Positions 1-6,444 of a stretch of DNA of 7,288 nt are shown piece by piece. The notes beneath the pieces are model-generated. The model did no database searches. It was given only the letters and a program-made list of their open reading frames with translations, and was not told the origin of the DNA. A program made the translations under genes and the position numbers. Source of the DNA: Actinoplanes liguriensis (GTDB lineage: Bacteria; Actinomycetota; Actinomycetes; Mycobacteriales; Micromonosporaceae); contig KL571334.1 of the NCBI GenBank assembly GCA_000715855.1, positions 1,113 through 8,400 of the forward strand. The letters run 5' to 3'. The stretch's first letter is position 1; every line of letters begins with the position of its first letter.

Positions 1-23
1 TCAGAGATGTGTATAAGAGACAG
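1..23. other. Tn5 (Nextera) mosaic-end adapter left on contig end
   Basis: Bases 5-23 read AGATGTGTATAAGAGACAG, the 19-bp Tn5 mosaic end used in tagmentation libraries. The four bases before it (TCAG) do not match exactly, as I recall them, the sequence next to the mosaic end in either common Nextera primer arm, so this may be a chimeric adapter joint. This is not genomic sequence. Genomic DNA starts at about base 24. Translated on either strand the adapter gives the spurious peptides VSYTHL and MCIRDR. Confidence 0.96.
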
Positions 24-612
24 GGCGTACCCGGTCGGTCTCGTGGTGTTCGATGTGGGCGATCCGGCGGTGTCCCAGATCGGCGAGGTGGTCGACGACC
101 AGGGCGGCGCCGGCGAGGTCGTCGTCGGTGACGCTGTCGTAGGCGGGGGAGTGCCCGTGCCGGCCGACGACCACGGTGGGCAGGCTGCGCGCGACCTCGT
201 TGAGGCGGCTCTTGGCGGAGACCGGGGCGATCAGGACCAGGCCGTCCATGCTGCGGTCGATCATCGCGTCGATGACCCGGGCCTCGGCTTTCTCGCCGTT
301 GCAGCCGGGCGCGATCAGCACCTGGTAGTCGCTCTCGCCGAACTGGGCGGTGATCCCGTCGAGGATGTCGGCGAAGAACAGGTTGCGTAGCTCCGGGATC
401 ATCACCCCGATGGTGTACGTCTGCCCGCGCAGTCCCCGGGCGGCGGCGGACGGGCGGTAGCCGAGCTCCGCGATCGCCTGCTGGACCTTGGCGCGCATGG
501 CCGGGCTCGCGCCGTACGCGTTGTTTAGCACCTTCGACACGGCGGTGGTGGACACCTGGGCGTGGCGCGCGACGTCGACGATCGTGACGCGTCGGGGCGC
601 GGGCTTGTCCAC
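24..612 (-). CDS. LacI-family transcriptional repressor, C-terminus missing (cut by adapter)
   Basis: This is a DNA-binding repressor of the LacI/GalR family, probably sensing the sugar handled by the divergent operon. Numbered from the GTG at 612, residues about 7-27 form the N-terminal helix-turn-helix (VTIVDVARHAQVSTTAVSKV). The hinge helix follows (PSAAARGLRG), and then the periplasmic-binding-protein-like sensor domain begins at YTIGVMIPELRN. The recognition helix has Thr-Thr where LacI has Tyr17-Gln18. PurR also has Thr-Thr there, and it binds an AAACGTTT core like the sites seen next door. The GTG at 610-612 is preferred over the GTG at 643-645 because AGAGGAG lies five to six bases upstream of it and the helix-turn-helix then starts at the usual distance from the N-terminus. 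About 196 codons are genomic, against about 330-345 in the family, so the end of the sensor domain is lost. The apparent stop at bases 1-3 comes from the adapter. The effector cannot be read from the sequence. Confidence 0.93.
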
Positions 613-617
613 CTGGT

Positions 618-624
618 CTCCTCT
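618..624 (-). promoter_or_regulatory. Ribosome binding site deciding the repressor start
   Basis: On the minus strand AGAGGAG precedes the GTG at 612-610 with a five-base gap (ACCAG). The upstream GTG at 645-643 has no comparable purine-rich sequence before it. This supports a repressor 11 residues shorter than the longest open frame. Confidence 0.6.
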
Positions 625-677
625 GGCGGCTCGGGGGTTCAGCACAGCGTACTGATCGGCGAGCGAAGCTGATTTAG

Positions 678-689
678 TGAAACGTTACC
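678..689. promoter_or_regulatory. LacI-type operator A
   Basis: TGAAACGTTACC is an imperfect dyad centred on CpG, with 4 of 6 base pairs symmetric. The 13-mer AAACGTTACCCAC beginning inside it (680-692) is repeated exactly at 801-813. It overlaps the predicted transcription start of the repressor gene's candidate promoter, so autorepression is a reasonable inference. LacI-family operators are typically CG-centred dyads of this kind. Confidence 0.6.
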
Positions 690-690
690 C

Positions 691-718
691 ACCATAGAGA
701 TGATCTAGCCGCCAGCAA
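691..718 (-). promoter_or_regulatory. Candidate promoter of the repressor gene
   Basis: On the minus strand TTGCTG (718-713), a 16-base gap and TATGGT (696-691) resemble the -35 and -10 boxes of a housekeeping sigma factor promoter. The start would fall near 684, inside operator A. The -35 box is weak, so this is a tentative call from position and pattern only. Confidence 0.35.
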
Positions 719-729
719 AGCCCGCGGCG

Positions 730-740
730 CGAAACATTGG
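730..740. promoter_or_regulatory. Degenerate operator or half-site D1
   Basis: CGAAACATTGG has one good GAAAC arm and a poor second arm. The pattern GCGAAACATT(T)GG recurs at 787-799. It lies between operator A and the operon promoter. It may be an auxiliary low-affinity site or chance. Confidence 0.3.
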
Positions 741-754
741 TGACCGCCAACCCC

Positions 755-784
755 TTGACGCTGTTCGGCACGCGCTCGTAAGGT
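755..784 (+). promoter_or_regulatory. Candidate promoter of the transport/rhamnosidase operon
   Basis: TTGACG (755-760), an 18-base gap and TAAGGT (779-784) fit the TTGAC...TANNNT pattern of actinobacterial housekeeping promoters. The start would be near base 791, giving a leader of about 95 bases before the GTG at 886. Operator B would then sit at about +9 to +20, where a bound repressor would block initiation or escape. No experimental start is available. Confidence 0.5.
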
Positions 785-787
785 CGG

Positions 788-799
788 CGAAACATTTGG
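788..799. promoter_or_regulatory. Degenerate operator or half-site D2
   Basis: CGAAACATTTGG has a GAAAC arm and a partial TTT match in the other arm. Its centre is 11 bp (about one helical turn) from operator B, and it covers the predicted transcription start. It nearly repeats the D1 sequence at 729-740. Confidence 0.35.
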
Positions 800-810
800 A
801 AAACGTTACC
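799..810. promoter_or_regulatory. LacI-type operator B
   Basis: GAAAACGTTACC is a CG-centred imperfect dyad with 4 of 6 pairs symmetric. It belongs to the exact 13-mer repeat AAACGTTACCCAC shared with operator A. The A-B centre-to-centre distance is 121 bp. It lies just downstream of the predicted operon start, the classical position for a repressing operator. Confidence 0.6.
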
Positions 811-857
811 CACTCACTCGGCCTCGGTGGCGGGGGCCGTATCCGACCACCTGTTTA

Positions 858-869
858 TGAAACGATTCA
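858..869. promoter_or_regulatory. LacI-type operator C in the operon leader
   Basis: TGAAACGATTCA is the best dyad in the region, with 5 of 6 pairs symmetric and one mismatch from the ideal TGAAACGTTTCA. It sits in the untranslated leader, only a few bases upstream of the ribosome binding site of the first permease. Its centre is 59 bp from operator B. A repressor here could act as a roadblock to elongation or as a partner for DNA looping. Confidence 0.6.
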
Positions 870-871
870 GC

Positions 872-879
872 AAGGTGGG
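872..879 (+). promoter_or_regulatory. Ribosome binding site deciding the first permease start
   Basis: AAGGTGGG ends six bases before the GTG at 886-888. The in-frame TTG at 796-798 has no such site and would start at, or just after, the predicted transcription start. This site fixes the permease N-terminus at MTSDRKKRL. Confidence 0.65.
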
Positions 880-885
880 TTCCTC

Positions 886-1785
886 GTGACATCCGATCGG
901 AAGAAGCGCCTCCGGGGACGGACCGCGCCACCCTGGTGGTTCACCGTCCCGGCGCTGTCGTTGTTCGCCTTCGTCGTGCTGGTGCCCAGCGCCCGCGGCG
1001 TCTACTACGCCTTCACCGACTGGGACGGCCTCGATCCCGACTTCGCCGTGATCGGCTTGCGCAACTTCACCGAGTTGCTCGGCGACGACGACGCGCGGCA
1101 GGCCATCTGGCACACCGTGCTGATCGCGGTGGCGGTCACGGTCCTGCAGAACGGCGTCGGGCTGCTGCTGGCCCTGGGCGTGAACAGCATGATCAAGACC
1201 AGGAACTTCCTGCGGGTGCTGCTGTTCGCCCCGGCGATGATCGCCCAGATCGTCACCGCCTACCTGTGGCGTAACCTGCTCGGCCCGGACGGCGCGGTCA
1301 ACAGCCTGCTCGACGGGATCGGCCTGGGCTCCTGGCGCCAGGACTGGCTCGGCGACCCGAAGCTCGCCCTGTGGATGATCGTGCTGGTCGTGGTCTGGCA
1401 GTACGCCGGCTACTCGATGGTCATCTTCGTCGCCGGCCTGCAGTCGATCCCCAAGGAGATCTACGAGGCGGCGGCCATCGACGGCAGTGGGCCGGTCCGC
1501 CGGTTCTTCTCGATCGTCCGGCCGCTGCTCGCCCCGGCCATAACGATCAACCTGATGCTGTCGATCATCGGCGGGATCAAGCTGTTCGACCAGGTGTACG
1601 CGCTCACCGGCGGCGGCCCCGGGCACGCCACCGACACCATCTCCACGCTGATCTACAAGGACGCGTTCACCCTCGGCGAGTTCGGCTACAGCATCGCCCT
1701 CGCGGTGGTGCTCACCGTCATCGTCGCCGTTGCCTCCGCGGCTCAGTACACCGGCCTAGCCCGTAACGAGAGGGCGGCGTCATGA
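886..1785 (+). CDS. Carbohydrate ABC transporter permease (CUT1, MalF/UgpA-like)
   Basis: This is one of two inner-membrane subunits of a CUT1-type sugar importer (binding-protein-dependent transport inner membrane family), and it forms the channel together with the next gene product. It has 299 residues from the GTG at 886, normal for this short MalF-like type. A basic N-tail (SDRKKRLRGR) precedes a first membrane helix at about 17-40, and further hydrophobic segments bring the total to about six. The cytoplasmic EAA loop is clear: E194-A-A-A-I-D-G200, then a hydrophobic stretch and RPLLAP. This loop docks the ATPase. Another family signature, LTGGGPGHATDT, follows near the C-terminus. The frame is open upstream to a TTG at 796, but that would add 30 residues encoded by operator and leader sequence. 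The stop overlaps the next start as ATGA. It is the first gene of the operon and probably repressed through operators B and C. The rhamnoside substrate is inferred from neighbours only. Confidence 0.93.
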   Translation: MTSDRKKRLRGRTAPPWWFTVPALSLFAFVVLVPSARGVYYAFTDWDGLDPDFAVIGLRNFTELLGDDDARQAIWHTVLIAVAVTVLQNGVGLLLALGVNSMIKTRNFLRVLLFAPAMIAQIVTAYLWRNLLGPDGAVNSLLDGIGLGSWRQDWLGDPKLALWMIVLVVVWQYAGYSMVIFVAGLQSIPKEIYEAAAIDGSGPVRRFFSIVRPLLAPAITINLMLSIIGGIKLFDQVYALTGGGPGHATDTISTLIYKDAFTLGEFGYSIALAVVLTVIVAVASAAQYTGLARNERAAS

Positions 1786-2603
1786 ACCGCTACACCCGCC
1801 GTACGGCCGCTCTGGAATTTGTCATGATCGCCGTGGCGATCGTCTTCGCCTTCCCGGTGTACGTGCTGGTCAACCTCGCAATCCGGGCTCCCGGTGACAC
1901 GTCGTCGCCGATCAGTCCGACCCGGCATCCGACCCTGGCCAACTTCACCGGGGCCTGGCAGGAGGGTGGTCTCGGGGGCGCCCTGCTCAACAGCGTGGTC
2001 GTCACCGTCGTCAGCGTGCTGATCGTGCTGGTCGTGTCGTCGCTGGCCGCCTACCCGCTGGCCCGCTCGACCGCGCACTGGTCCCGCGGCACCTTCCTGC
2101 TGATCATGCTCGGGCTGATCCTGCCGTTCCAGCTCGCCGCGCTGCCGCTCTACCAGACCATCCGCGACCTCGGGCTGCTCGGCTCGGTCTGGTCGCTGGT
2201 GCTGTTCTACGCCGGCCTGCAGGTCCCCTTCACGACCTTCCTGTACGTCGGTTTCCTGCGGGCCCTGCCCCGCGACTTCGAGGAGGCCGCCACCATCGAC
2301 GGCTGCGGCCCGGTCAGCGCGTTCCGCTACATCGTCCTGCCCATGCTCAGACCGATCACGGTGACCGCGCTGGTGCTCAACACGGTCAGCGTCTGGAACG
2401 ACTTCTTCACCCCGCTGCTCTACCTGTCCGGCAGCGACCAGCAGACCATGCCGGTCGCCGTGGCCGGCTTCGTCGGCCAGTTCGTCTCCGACTGGAACCT
2501 CATCTTCGCCGCCCTGCTGATCAGCATCATCCCGGTCCTCGCGGTCTACCTGGCCCTGCAGCGCAGCATCATCAACGGATTCACCGGGGGACTCAAAGGA
2601 TGA
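1782..2603 (+). CDS. Carbohydrate ABC transporter permease (CUT1, MalG/UgpE-like)
   Basis: This is the second membrane subunit of the importer, 273 residues, the usual length for the MalG-like partner. A short basic N-tail (MNRYTRRT) leads into the first hydrophobic helix at about 11-34. About five more hydrophobic segments follow. The EAA loop reads E168-A-A-T-I-D-G174 and continues to YIVLPMLRP, matching the family consensus EAA...G.........I.LP. The segment VWNDFFTPLLYLS is also typical of MalG-like permeases. The ATG overlaps the previous stop by 4 bp, so the two permeases are probably translationally coupled and made in equal amounts. No ATPase gene lies nearby. In actinobacteria CUT1 permeases often share a single MsiK-type ATPase encoded elsewhere. 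Confidence 0.93.
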   Translation: MNRYTRRTAALEFVMIAVAIVFAFPVYVLVNLAIRAPGDTSSPISPTRHPTLANFTGAWQEGGLGGALLNSVVVTVVSVLIVLVVSSLAAYPLARSTAHWSRGTFLLIMLGLILPFQLAALPLYQTIRDLGLLGSVWSLVLFYAGLQVPFTTFLYVGFLRALPRDFEEAATIDGCGPVSAFRYIVLPMLRPITVTALVLNTVSVWNDFFTPLLYLSGSDQQTMPVAVAGFVGQFVSDWNLIFAALLISIIPVLAVYLALQRSIINGFTGGLKG

Positions 2604-5194
2604 ACCTCTACGACCTGCGGACCGAGCAGCGCACCGAACCGCTGGGCCTCGACGAACCGCGGCCGCGACTGTCCTGGAAACTGCGCTGTGAGCGGCACGG
2701 CGCCGCGCAGAGCGCCTACCGGATCACCGCCACCGGCCCCGGCGGCCCGATCTGGGACACCGGCCGGCGCGAGTCCGATGACACGATCCTGATCCCGTGG
2801 GAGGGCCCGGAGCTGCACTCGGGCACCCGCTATGACTGGCAGGTCGAGGTCTGGGACGAGACCGGCGCGCCTGCCGCCGCCGCGCGGAGCTGGTTCGAGA
2901 CCGGACTGCTGCACCGCGCCGACTGGACCGCGGTGTGGATCGGCCGGGACCCGCTGACCCTGCCCCCGGTGGACCCGCCGGCCGGCACCGGCCCCGGGCC
3001 GGCCGAGGCGCCGCTCCACCTGCGGCACGGCTTCCACCTCGACGACCGGCCGATCCGGGCCCGGCTGTACGCCACCGCCCGTGGCGTCTACGAGCCGCAC
3101 CTCAACGGCGAGCGCGTCGGCGACCGGGAACTGGCGCCCGGCTGGACCGAGTACCACCACCGCGTCCAGTACCAGACCTACGACGTCACCGGCCGGGTGC
3201 GGGCCGGCGACAACACCGTCGAGGTGATCGTCGCCGACGGCTGGTGGTCCGGTTACGTCGGCTTCGACCCGCGCCGTCCGGCCCGGCACTACGGCGATGC
3301 GCCCGGCCTGCTCGCCCAGCTGGTGCTGGACTTCGCCGACGGCTCCCGGCGGGTCGTCGCCACCGCCGGCGACTGGACCGAGAGCGACGGGCCGATCCGT
3401 TCCGCAGACCTGCTGATGGGCCAGTACGTGGACGCCCGCCGCGAGGTCACCGGCGCACGGCCGGTCGCGGTGCTCGACGCCGAACCGGGACCGCTGGTCG
3501 TCGAGCCCGACGAGCCGATCCGGGTGGTCACCGAGCTGCCGGCGGTGACCGTGGACCGGCGCGCCCCGGACCGCTTCATCGTCGACTTCGGGCAGAACCT
3601 GGTCGGCCGGGTGCGCCTGACCGTGCGGGACACGCGCGCTGGGCAGCGGATCGTGCTGCGTCACGCCGAGGTGCTCGACGCCGGCGGCGAGTTGTATCTC
3701 GACAACCTGCGGCGGGCCGCGGCCACCGACACGTACGTCAGTGCCGGGGGGTTGATCGAGATCTTCGAACCGCAATTCACCTTCCACGGCTTCCGGTACG
3801 CCGAGATCACCGGCGTCGCGGAGGCCGAGGTCACCGCCCGGGTGCTGCACAACGACCTGCCGTGGACCGGGCGCTTCGACTGCGACGACCCGATGGTCAA
3901 CCGGCTGCACGCCAACATCCGATGGGGTCAGCGCGGCAACTTCCTCGCCGTGCCCACCGACTGCCCGCAGCGCGACGAGCGGCTCGGGTGGCTCGCCGAC
4001 GCGCAGGTGTTCGCCCCGACCGCGACCCGCAACGCCGACGTGTCCGCGTTCTTCGCCCGCTGGCTGCGCGATGTCGTCGACGGCCAGAACGACGACGGCG
4101 CGTTCCGCGACGTGGCGCCGATCATCGCGTTCGACCGGGAGGGCGCCCCGGCCTGGGGTGACGCCGGCGTCATCATCCCGTGGCTGCTGTGGCGCACCTA
4201 CGGCGACCGGCGCGTGCTGGAACGCTGCTTCGACGCGATGGCCGCCTGGGTCGGGCACATCCACCGGCACAACCCGGACCTGCTGTGGGAGCACCGCACC
4301 GGCAACTCGTACGGCGACTGGCTGCAGGTCGACGCCGACACACCCCGCGACGTCCTGGCGACCGCCTACTTCGCCCACAGCACCCGGATCGTGGCCGACG
4401 CCGCCGACGTGCTCGGCAAGCCGTCCGCCGGGTGGAGAGCGCTGCACGCCGCGATCAGGCAGGCGTTCCAGGACGCGTTCGTCGGGGACGACGGCGGTGT
4501 CAAGGGCGGCACCCAGACCGCGTACCTGCTGAGCCTCGGTTTTGATCTTCTGCCGCCGGACCTGGCCGGCCGGGCCGTGGCGCACCTGGCCGCCGACGTC
4601 GAGAAGCGGGGCAACCGGCTGACCACCGGGTTCGTCGGGGTGTCGCTGCTGTGCCCGGTGCTGGCCGAGCACGGGCGCGCCGACCTGGCCTACGCCCTGC
4701 TGCACCAGGACGAATACCCGTCCTGGGGCTACTCGATCCGGCACGGCGCCACCACGATCTGGGAGCGCTGGGACGGCTGGACCGAGCACGGCGGGTTCCA
4801 GTCCGCTGCGATGAACTCCTTCAACCACTACAGCCTGGGCAGCGTCGGCGACTGGCTCTACGGCCGGGTCGCCGGCATCGACCAGACGCCCGGCTCGGTC
4901 GCCTACCGCGAGCTGCTGCTGCGCCCGACCCCCGGCGGGCGGCTCACCCGGGCGTACGCCGAGCAGGAGACCGCCCGCGGGCTCGTCGCCTGTGGCTGGT
5001 CCATCACCGACGCCCGGATCACCGTGACCGTCACGGTGCCGCCGGGAAGCACCGCGCTCCTGCACATCCCGACCGACGATCCCGGCAGCGTGCGCGAGAA
5101 CGACGTGCCCGTTGCCGGCCCGGTCCTGCGGCTGACCTCCGGCCGCTACACCTTCAACGCTTCCACCCCTGTCCGACGCGGGAGAGTCCCATGA
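2600..5194 (+). CDS. Alpha-L-rhamnosidase, GH78, cytoplasmic
   Basis: This glycoside hydrolase of family GH78 would cleave terminal alpha-L-rhamnose from rhamnosides by inversion. It has 864 residues. Visible parts in order: an Ig/Fn3-like N-terminal domain (about 1-110, with PLGLDEPRPRLSW); the rhamnosidase N beta-sandwich (about 145-300, with ARLYATARGVYEPHLNGERV at 154-173 and DGWWSGY near 213-219); the next beta domain, marked by VDFGQNLVGRVRL from 328; the (alpha/alpha)6 catalytic domain (about 415-760); and a C-terminal beta domain (about 765-850). The catalytic-site motif DCPQRDERLGWLAD covers 454-467. By homology with characterised GH78 enzymes E460 is the likely general acid. E722 in TTIWERWDGW is the likely general base or its activator. 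There is no signal peptide: the N-terminus MNLYDLRTEQRTEP is polar, so I infer an intracellular enzyme acting on imported substrate. The start and the end both overlap neighbours by 4 bp (ATGA). The exact aglycone or linkage cannot be told. Confidence 0.95.
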   Translation: MNLYDLRTEQRTEPLGLDEPRPRLSWKLRCERHGAAQSAYRITATGPGGPIWDTGRRESDDTILIPWEGPELHSGTRYDWQVEVWDETGAPAAAARSWFETGLLHRADWTAVWIGRDPLTLPPVDPPAGTGPGPAEAPLHLRHGFHLDDRPIRARLYATARGVYEPHLNGERVGDRELAPGWTEYHHRVQYQTYDVTGRVRAGDNTVEVIVADGWWSGYVGFDPRRPARHYGDAPGLLAQLVLDFADGSRRVVATAGDWTESDGPIRSADLLMGQYVDARREVTGARPVAVLDAEPGPLVVEPDEPIRVVTELPAVTVDRRAPDRFIVDFGQNLVGRVRLTVRDTRAGQRIVLRHAEVLDAGGELYLDNLRRAAATDTYVSAGGLIEIFEPQFTFHGFRYAEITGVAEAEVTARVLHNDLPWTGRFDCDDPMVNRLHANIRWGQRGNFLAVPTDCPQRDERLGWLADAQVFAPTATRNADVSAFFARWLRDVVDGQNDDGAFRDVAPIIAFDREGAPAWGDAGVIIPWLLWRTYGDRRVLERCFDAMAAWVGHIHRHNPDLLWEHRTGNSYGDWLQVDADTPRDVLATAYFAHSTRIVADAADVLGKPSAGWRALHAAIRQAFQDAFVGDDGGVKGGTQTAYLLSLGFDLLPPDLAGRAVAHLAADVEKRGNRLTTGFVGVSLLCPVLAEHGRADLAYALLHQDEYPSWGYSIRHGATTIWERWDGWTEHGGFQSAAMNSFNHYSLGSVGDWLYGRVAGIDQTPGSVAYRELLLRPTPGGRLTRAYAEQETARGLVACGWSITDARITVTVTVPPGSTALLHIPTDDPGSVRENDVPVAGPVLRLTSGRYTFNASTPVRRGRVP

Positions 5195-6444
5195 AGAAGA
5201 TCTTCGCCGCGATTGCCGCGGCGACCCTGCTCACCGCCTGTTCCAGCGGCACCAAAGCCGGCTCCGGCAGCGGCGGCGACAACAAGACCCTGACCATCGC
5301 CTCGGTCGACCAGGGCTCCATCGAGAAGGTCGTCGAGGCGTTCAAGGCCGCCAACCCCGGCGTCACCGTCAACCTGAGCACCAGCGGCGCCGACCAGTAC
5401 CAGCAGCAGATCCGCACCCAGCTGGCCTCCGGCACCGCCCCCGACGTGATGACCGTCTGGCCCGGCAACGGCAACCCCGGCGCCACCTACGTCATCGCGA
5501 AACCCGGCTACCTGCTCGACCTGTCCGGCCAGCCGTGGGCGAGCAAACTGCCGGACGCGTTCAAGAAGGTCGCCCAGTACGAGGGCAAGACCTACAACGC
5601 GGTGTTCGGGCTCAACGGCATCGGCGCGGTCTACAACGACCAGGCATTGACCAAATCCGGTCTGAAGGCGCCGGGCACGTGGACCGACCTGCTCGACTTC
5701 TGCCGGGCTGCCGCCGGTAAGGGCACGCCCGCGTTCGCGCTGGGCATTCAGGACAACTGGGTCACCCAGATCGCCCTGTACGCGCTGGTCGCCACCGACG
5801 TCTACAGCGCCGACAAGGACTTCGACACCAAGATGGCCGCCGGCCAGGCCACCTTCGCCGGCTCGCCGTGGACCACCGCGATGGACAAGTACCAGCAGAT
5901 GAACACGGCCGGCTGCTTCCAGAAGAACCCCCTCGGCACCAGTTACGAGGCCAGCCAGACCCTCGCCGCCACCGGCAAGACGCTCGGCATCATCCAGGGC
6001 AACTGGATCATCGGCCTGCTCAAGAAGAAGAACCCGGCCGGCACGTTCACCATGAAGGCGCTGCCCGCCACCGACGACCCGGCGCGGTTCATCATGCCCG
6101 CCGCGGCCGGCGCCGGATATGGCGTCAACGCCAAGACCAAGAACAAAGACCTGGCGATCACATTCATCACGTACGTCATGAGCCCGGCCGGCATGAAGAT
6201 CTTCAACGAGGCGCAGGGCAGCCTGCCGACCCTGCCGGACGCCGGCACCGCGGTCGATCCGGGGCTGGCGGACCTGACCACGTTCGTCAAGGACAACCGG
6301 ACCGTGCCGTTCATGGACCAGCTCTGGCCCAACGCGAAGGTGCAGCAGACCATGCTCAGCGGCCTGCAGGAAGTCTTCAGTGGCCAGGCGAAGCCCGCTG
6401 ACGTGCTCAAGGACATGGACACCGACTACAAGGCGGGCTCGTGA
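5191..6444 (+). CDS. Extracellular sugar-binding lipoprotein of the ABC importer
   Basis: This is the solute-binding protein that captures the sugar outside the membrane and delivers it to the two permeases. It has 417 residues, normal for a CUT1 (SBP_bac_1-type) binding protein. The N-terminus is a lipoprotein signal: MKK, a hydrophobic stretch, then the lipobox L14-T-A-C17, with lipidation expected at C17. A Gly/Ser-rich spacer (SGTKAGSGSGG) follows. The mature part shows family features: an early beta strand TLTIASVD, IEKVVEAFKAANPGVTVNL, the ASGTAPDVMTVW stretch near residue 80-90, and a late MSPAGMKIFNEAQGSLPT. It overlaps the upstream rhamnosidase stop (ATGA) and ends with GTGA into the next gene; GGGAGAG at 5180-5186 is its ribosome binding site. 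Its place after the permeases and a glycosidase is unusual, since the binding protein usually comes first. Rhamnosides as ligand are inferred from the two flanking GH78 genes. Confidence 0.95.
   Translation: MKKIFAAIAAATLLTACSSGTKAGSGSGGDNKTLTIASVDQGSIEKVVEAFKAANPGVTVNLSTSGADQYQQQIRTQLASGTAPDVMTVWPGNGNPGATYVIAKPGYLLDLSGQPWASKLPDAFKKVAQYEGKTYNAVFGLNGIGAVYNDQALTKSGLKAPGTWTDLLDFCRAAAGKGTPAFALGIQDNWVTQIALYALVATDVYSADKDFDTKMAAGQATFAGSPWTTAMDKYQQMNTAGCFQKNPLGTSYEASQTLAATGKTLGIIQGNWIIGLLKKKNPAGTFTMKALPATDDPARFIMPAAAGAGYGVNAKTKNKDLAITFITYVMSPAGMKIFNEAQGSLPTLPDAGTAVDPGLADLTTFVKDNRTVPFMDQLWPNAKVQQTMLSGLQEVFSGQAKPADVLKDMDTDYKAGS

Noticed and set aside
38..46. GTCTCGTGG, resembling the start of a Nextera read-2 primer arm close to the adapter
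   Set aside because: Only nine bases match before divergence, and they lie in frame within the repressor gene where they encode ordinary sequence (HETD). Chance or, at most, a mispriming site; not enough to claim a second artefact.
7..390. Plus-strand open frame starting MCIRDR
   Set aside because: Its start codon lies inside the sequencing adapter and the rest is antisense to the repressor gene.
646..885. Small protein gene, tRNA, riboswitch or terminator in the divergent intergenic region
   Set aside because: No start with ribosome binding site plus coding-like codon use, no tRNA-like pattern and no stem-loop followed by T residues were seen. The visible structure is explained by promoters and operators.
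5021..5037. Perfect inverted repeat ACCGTGACCGTCACGGT
   Set aside because: It sits inside the rhamnosidase gene and encodes a Thr-Val repeat (TVTVTV) in a beta strand; alternating ACC/GTG/GTC/ACG codons make such symmetry easily. The one-base centre is too short for a hairpin terminator.
2546..5065. Long minus-strand open frame of 839 codons opposite the first rhamnosidase
   Set aside because: It mirrors a very GC-rich gene whose codons end in G or C, which removes stops on the other strand. The translation is a Gly/Arg/Val/Asp-rich low-complexity sequence without recognisable domains, while the plus strand encodes a complete GH78 enzyme.
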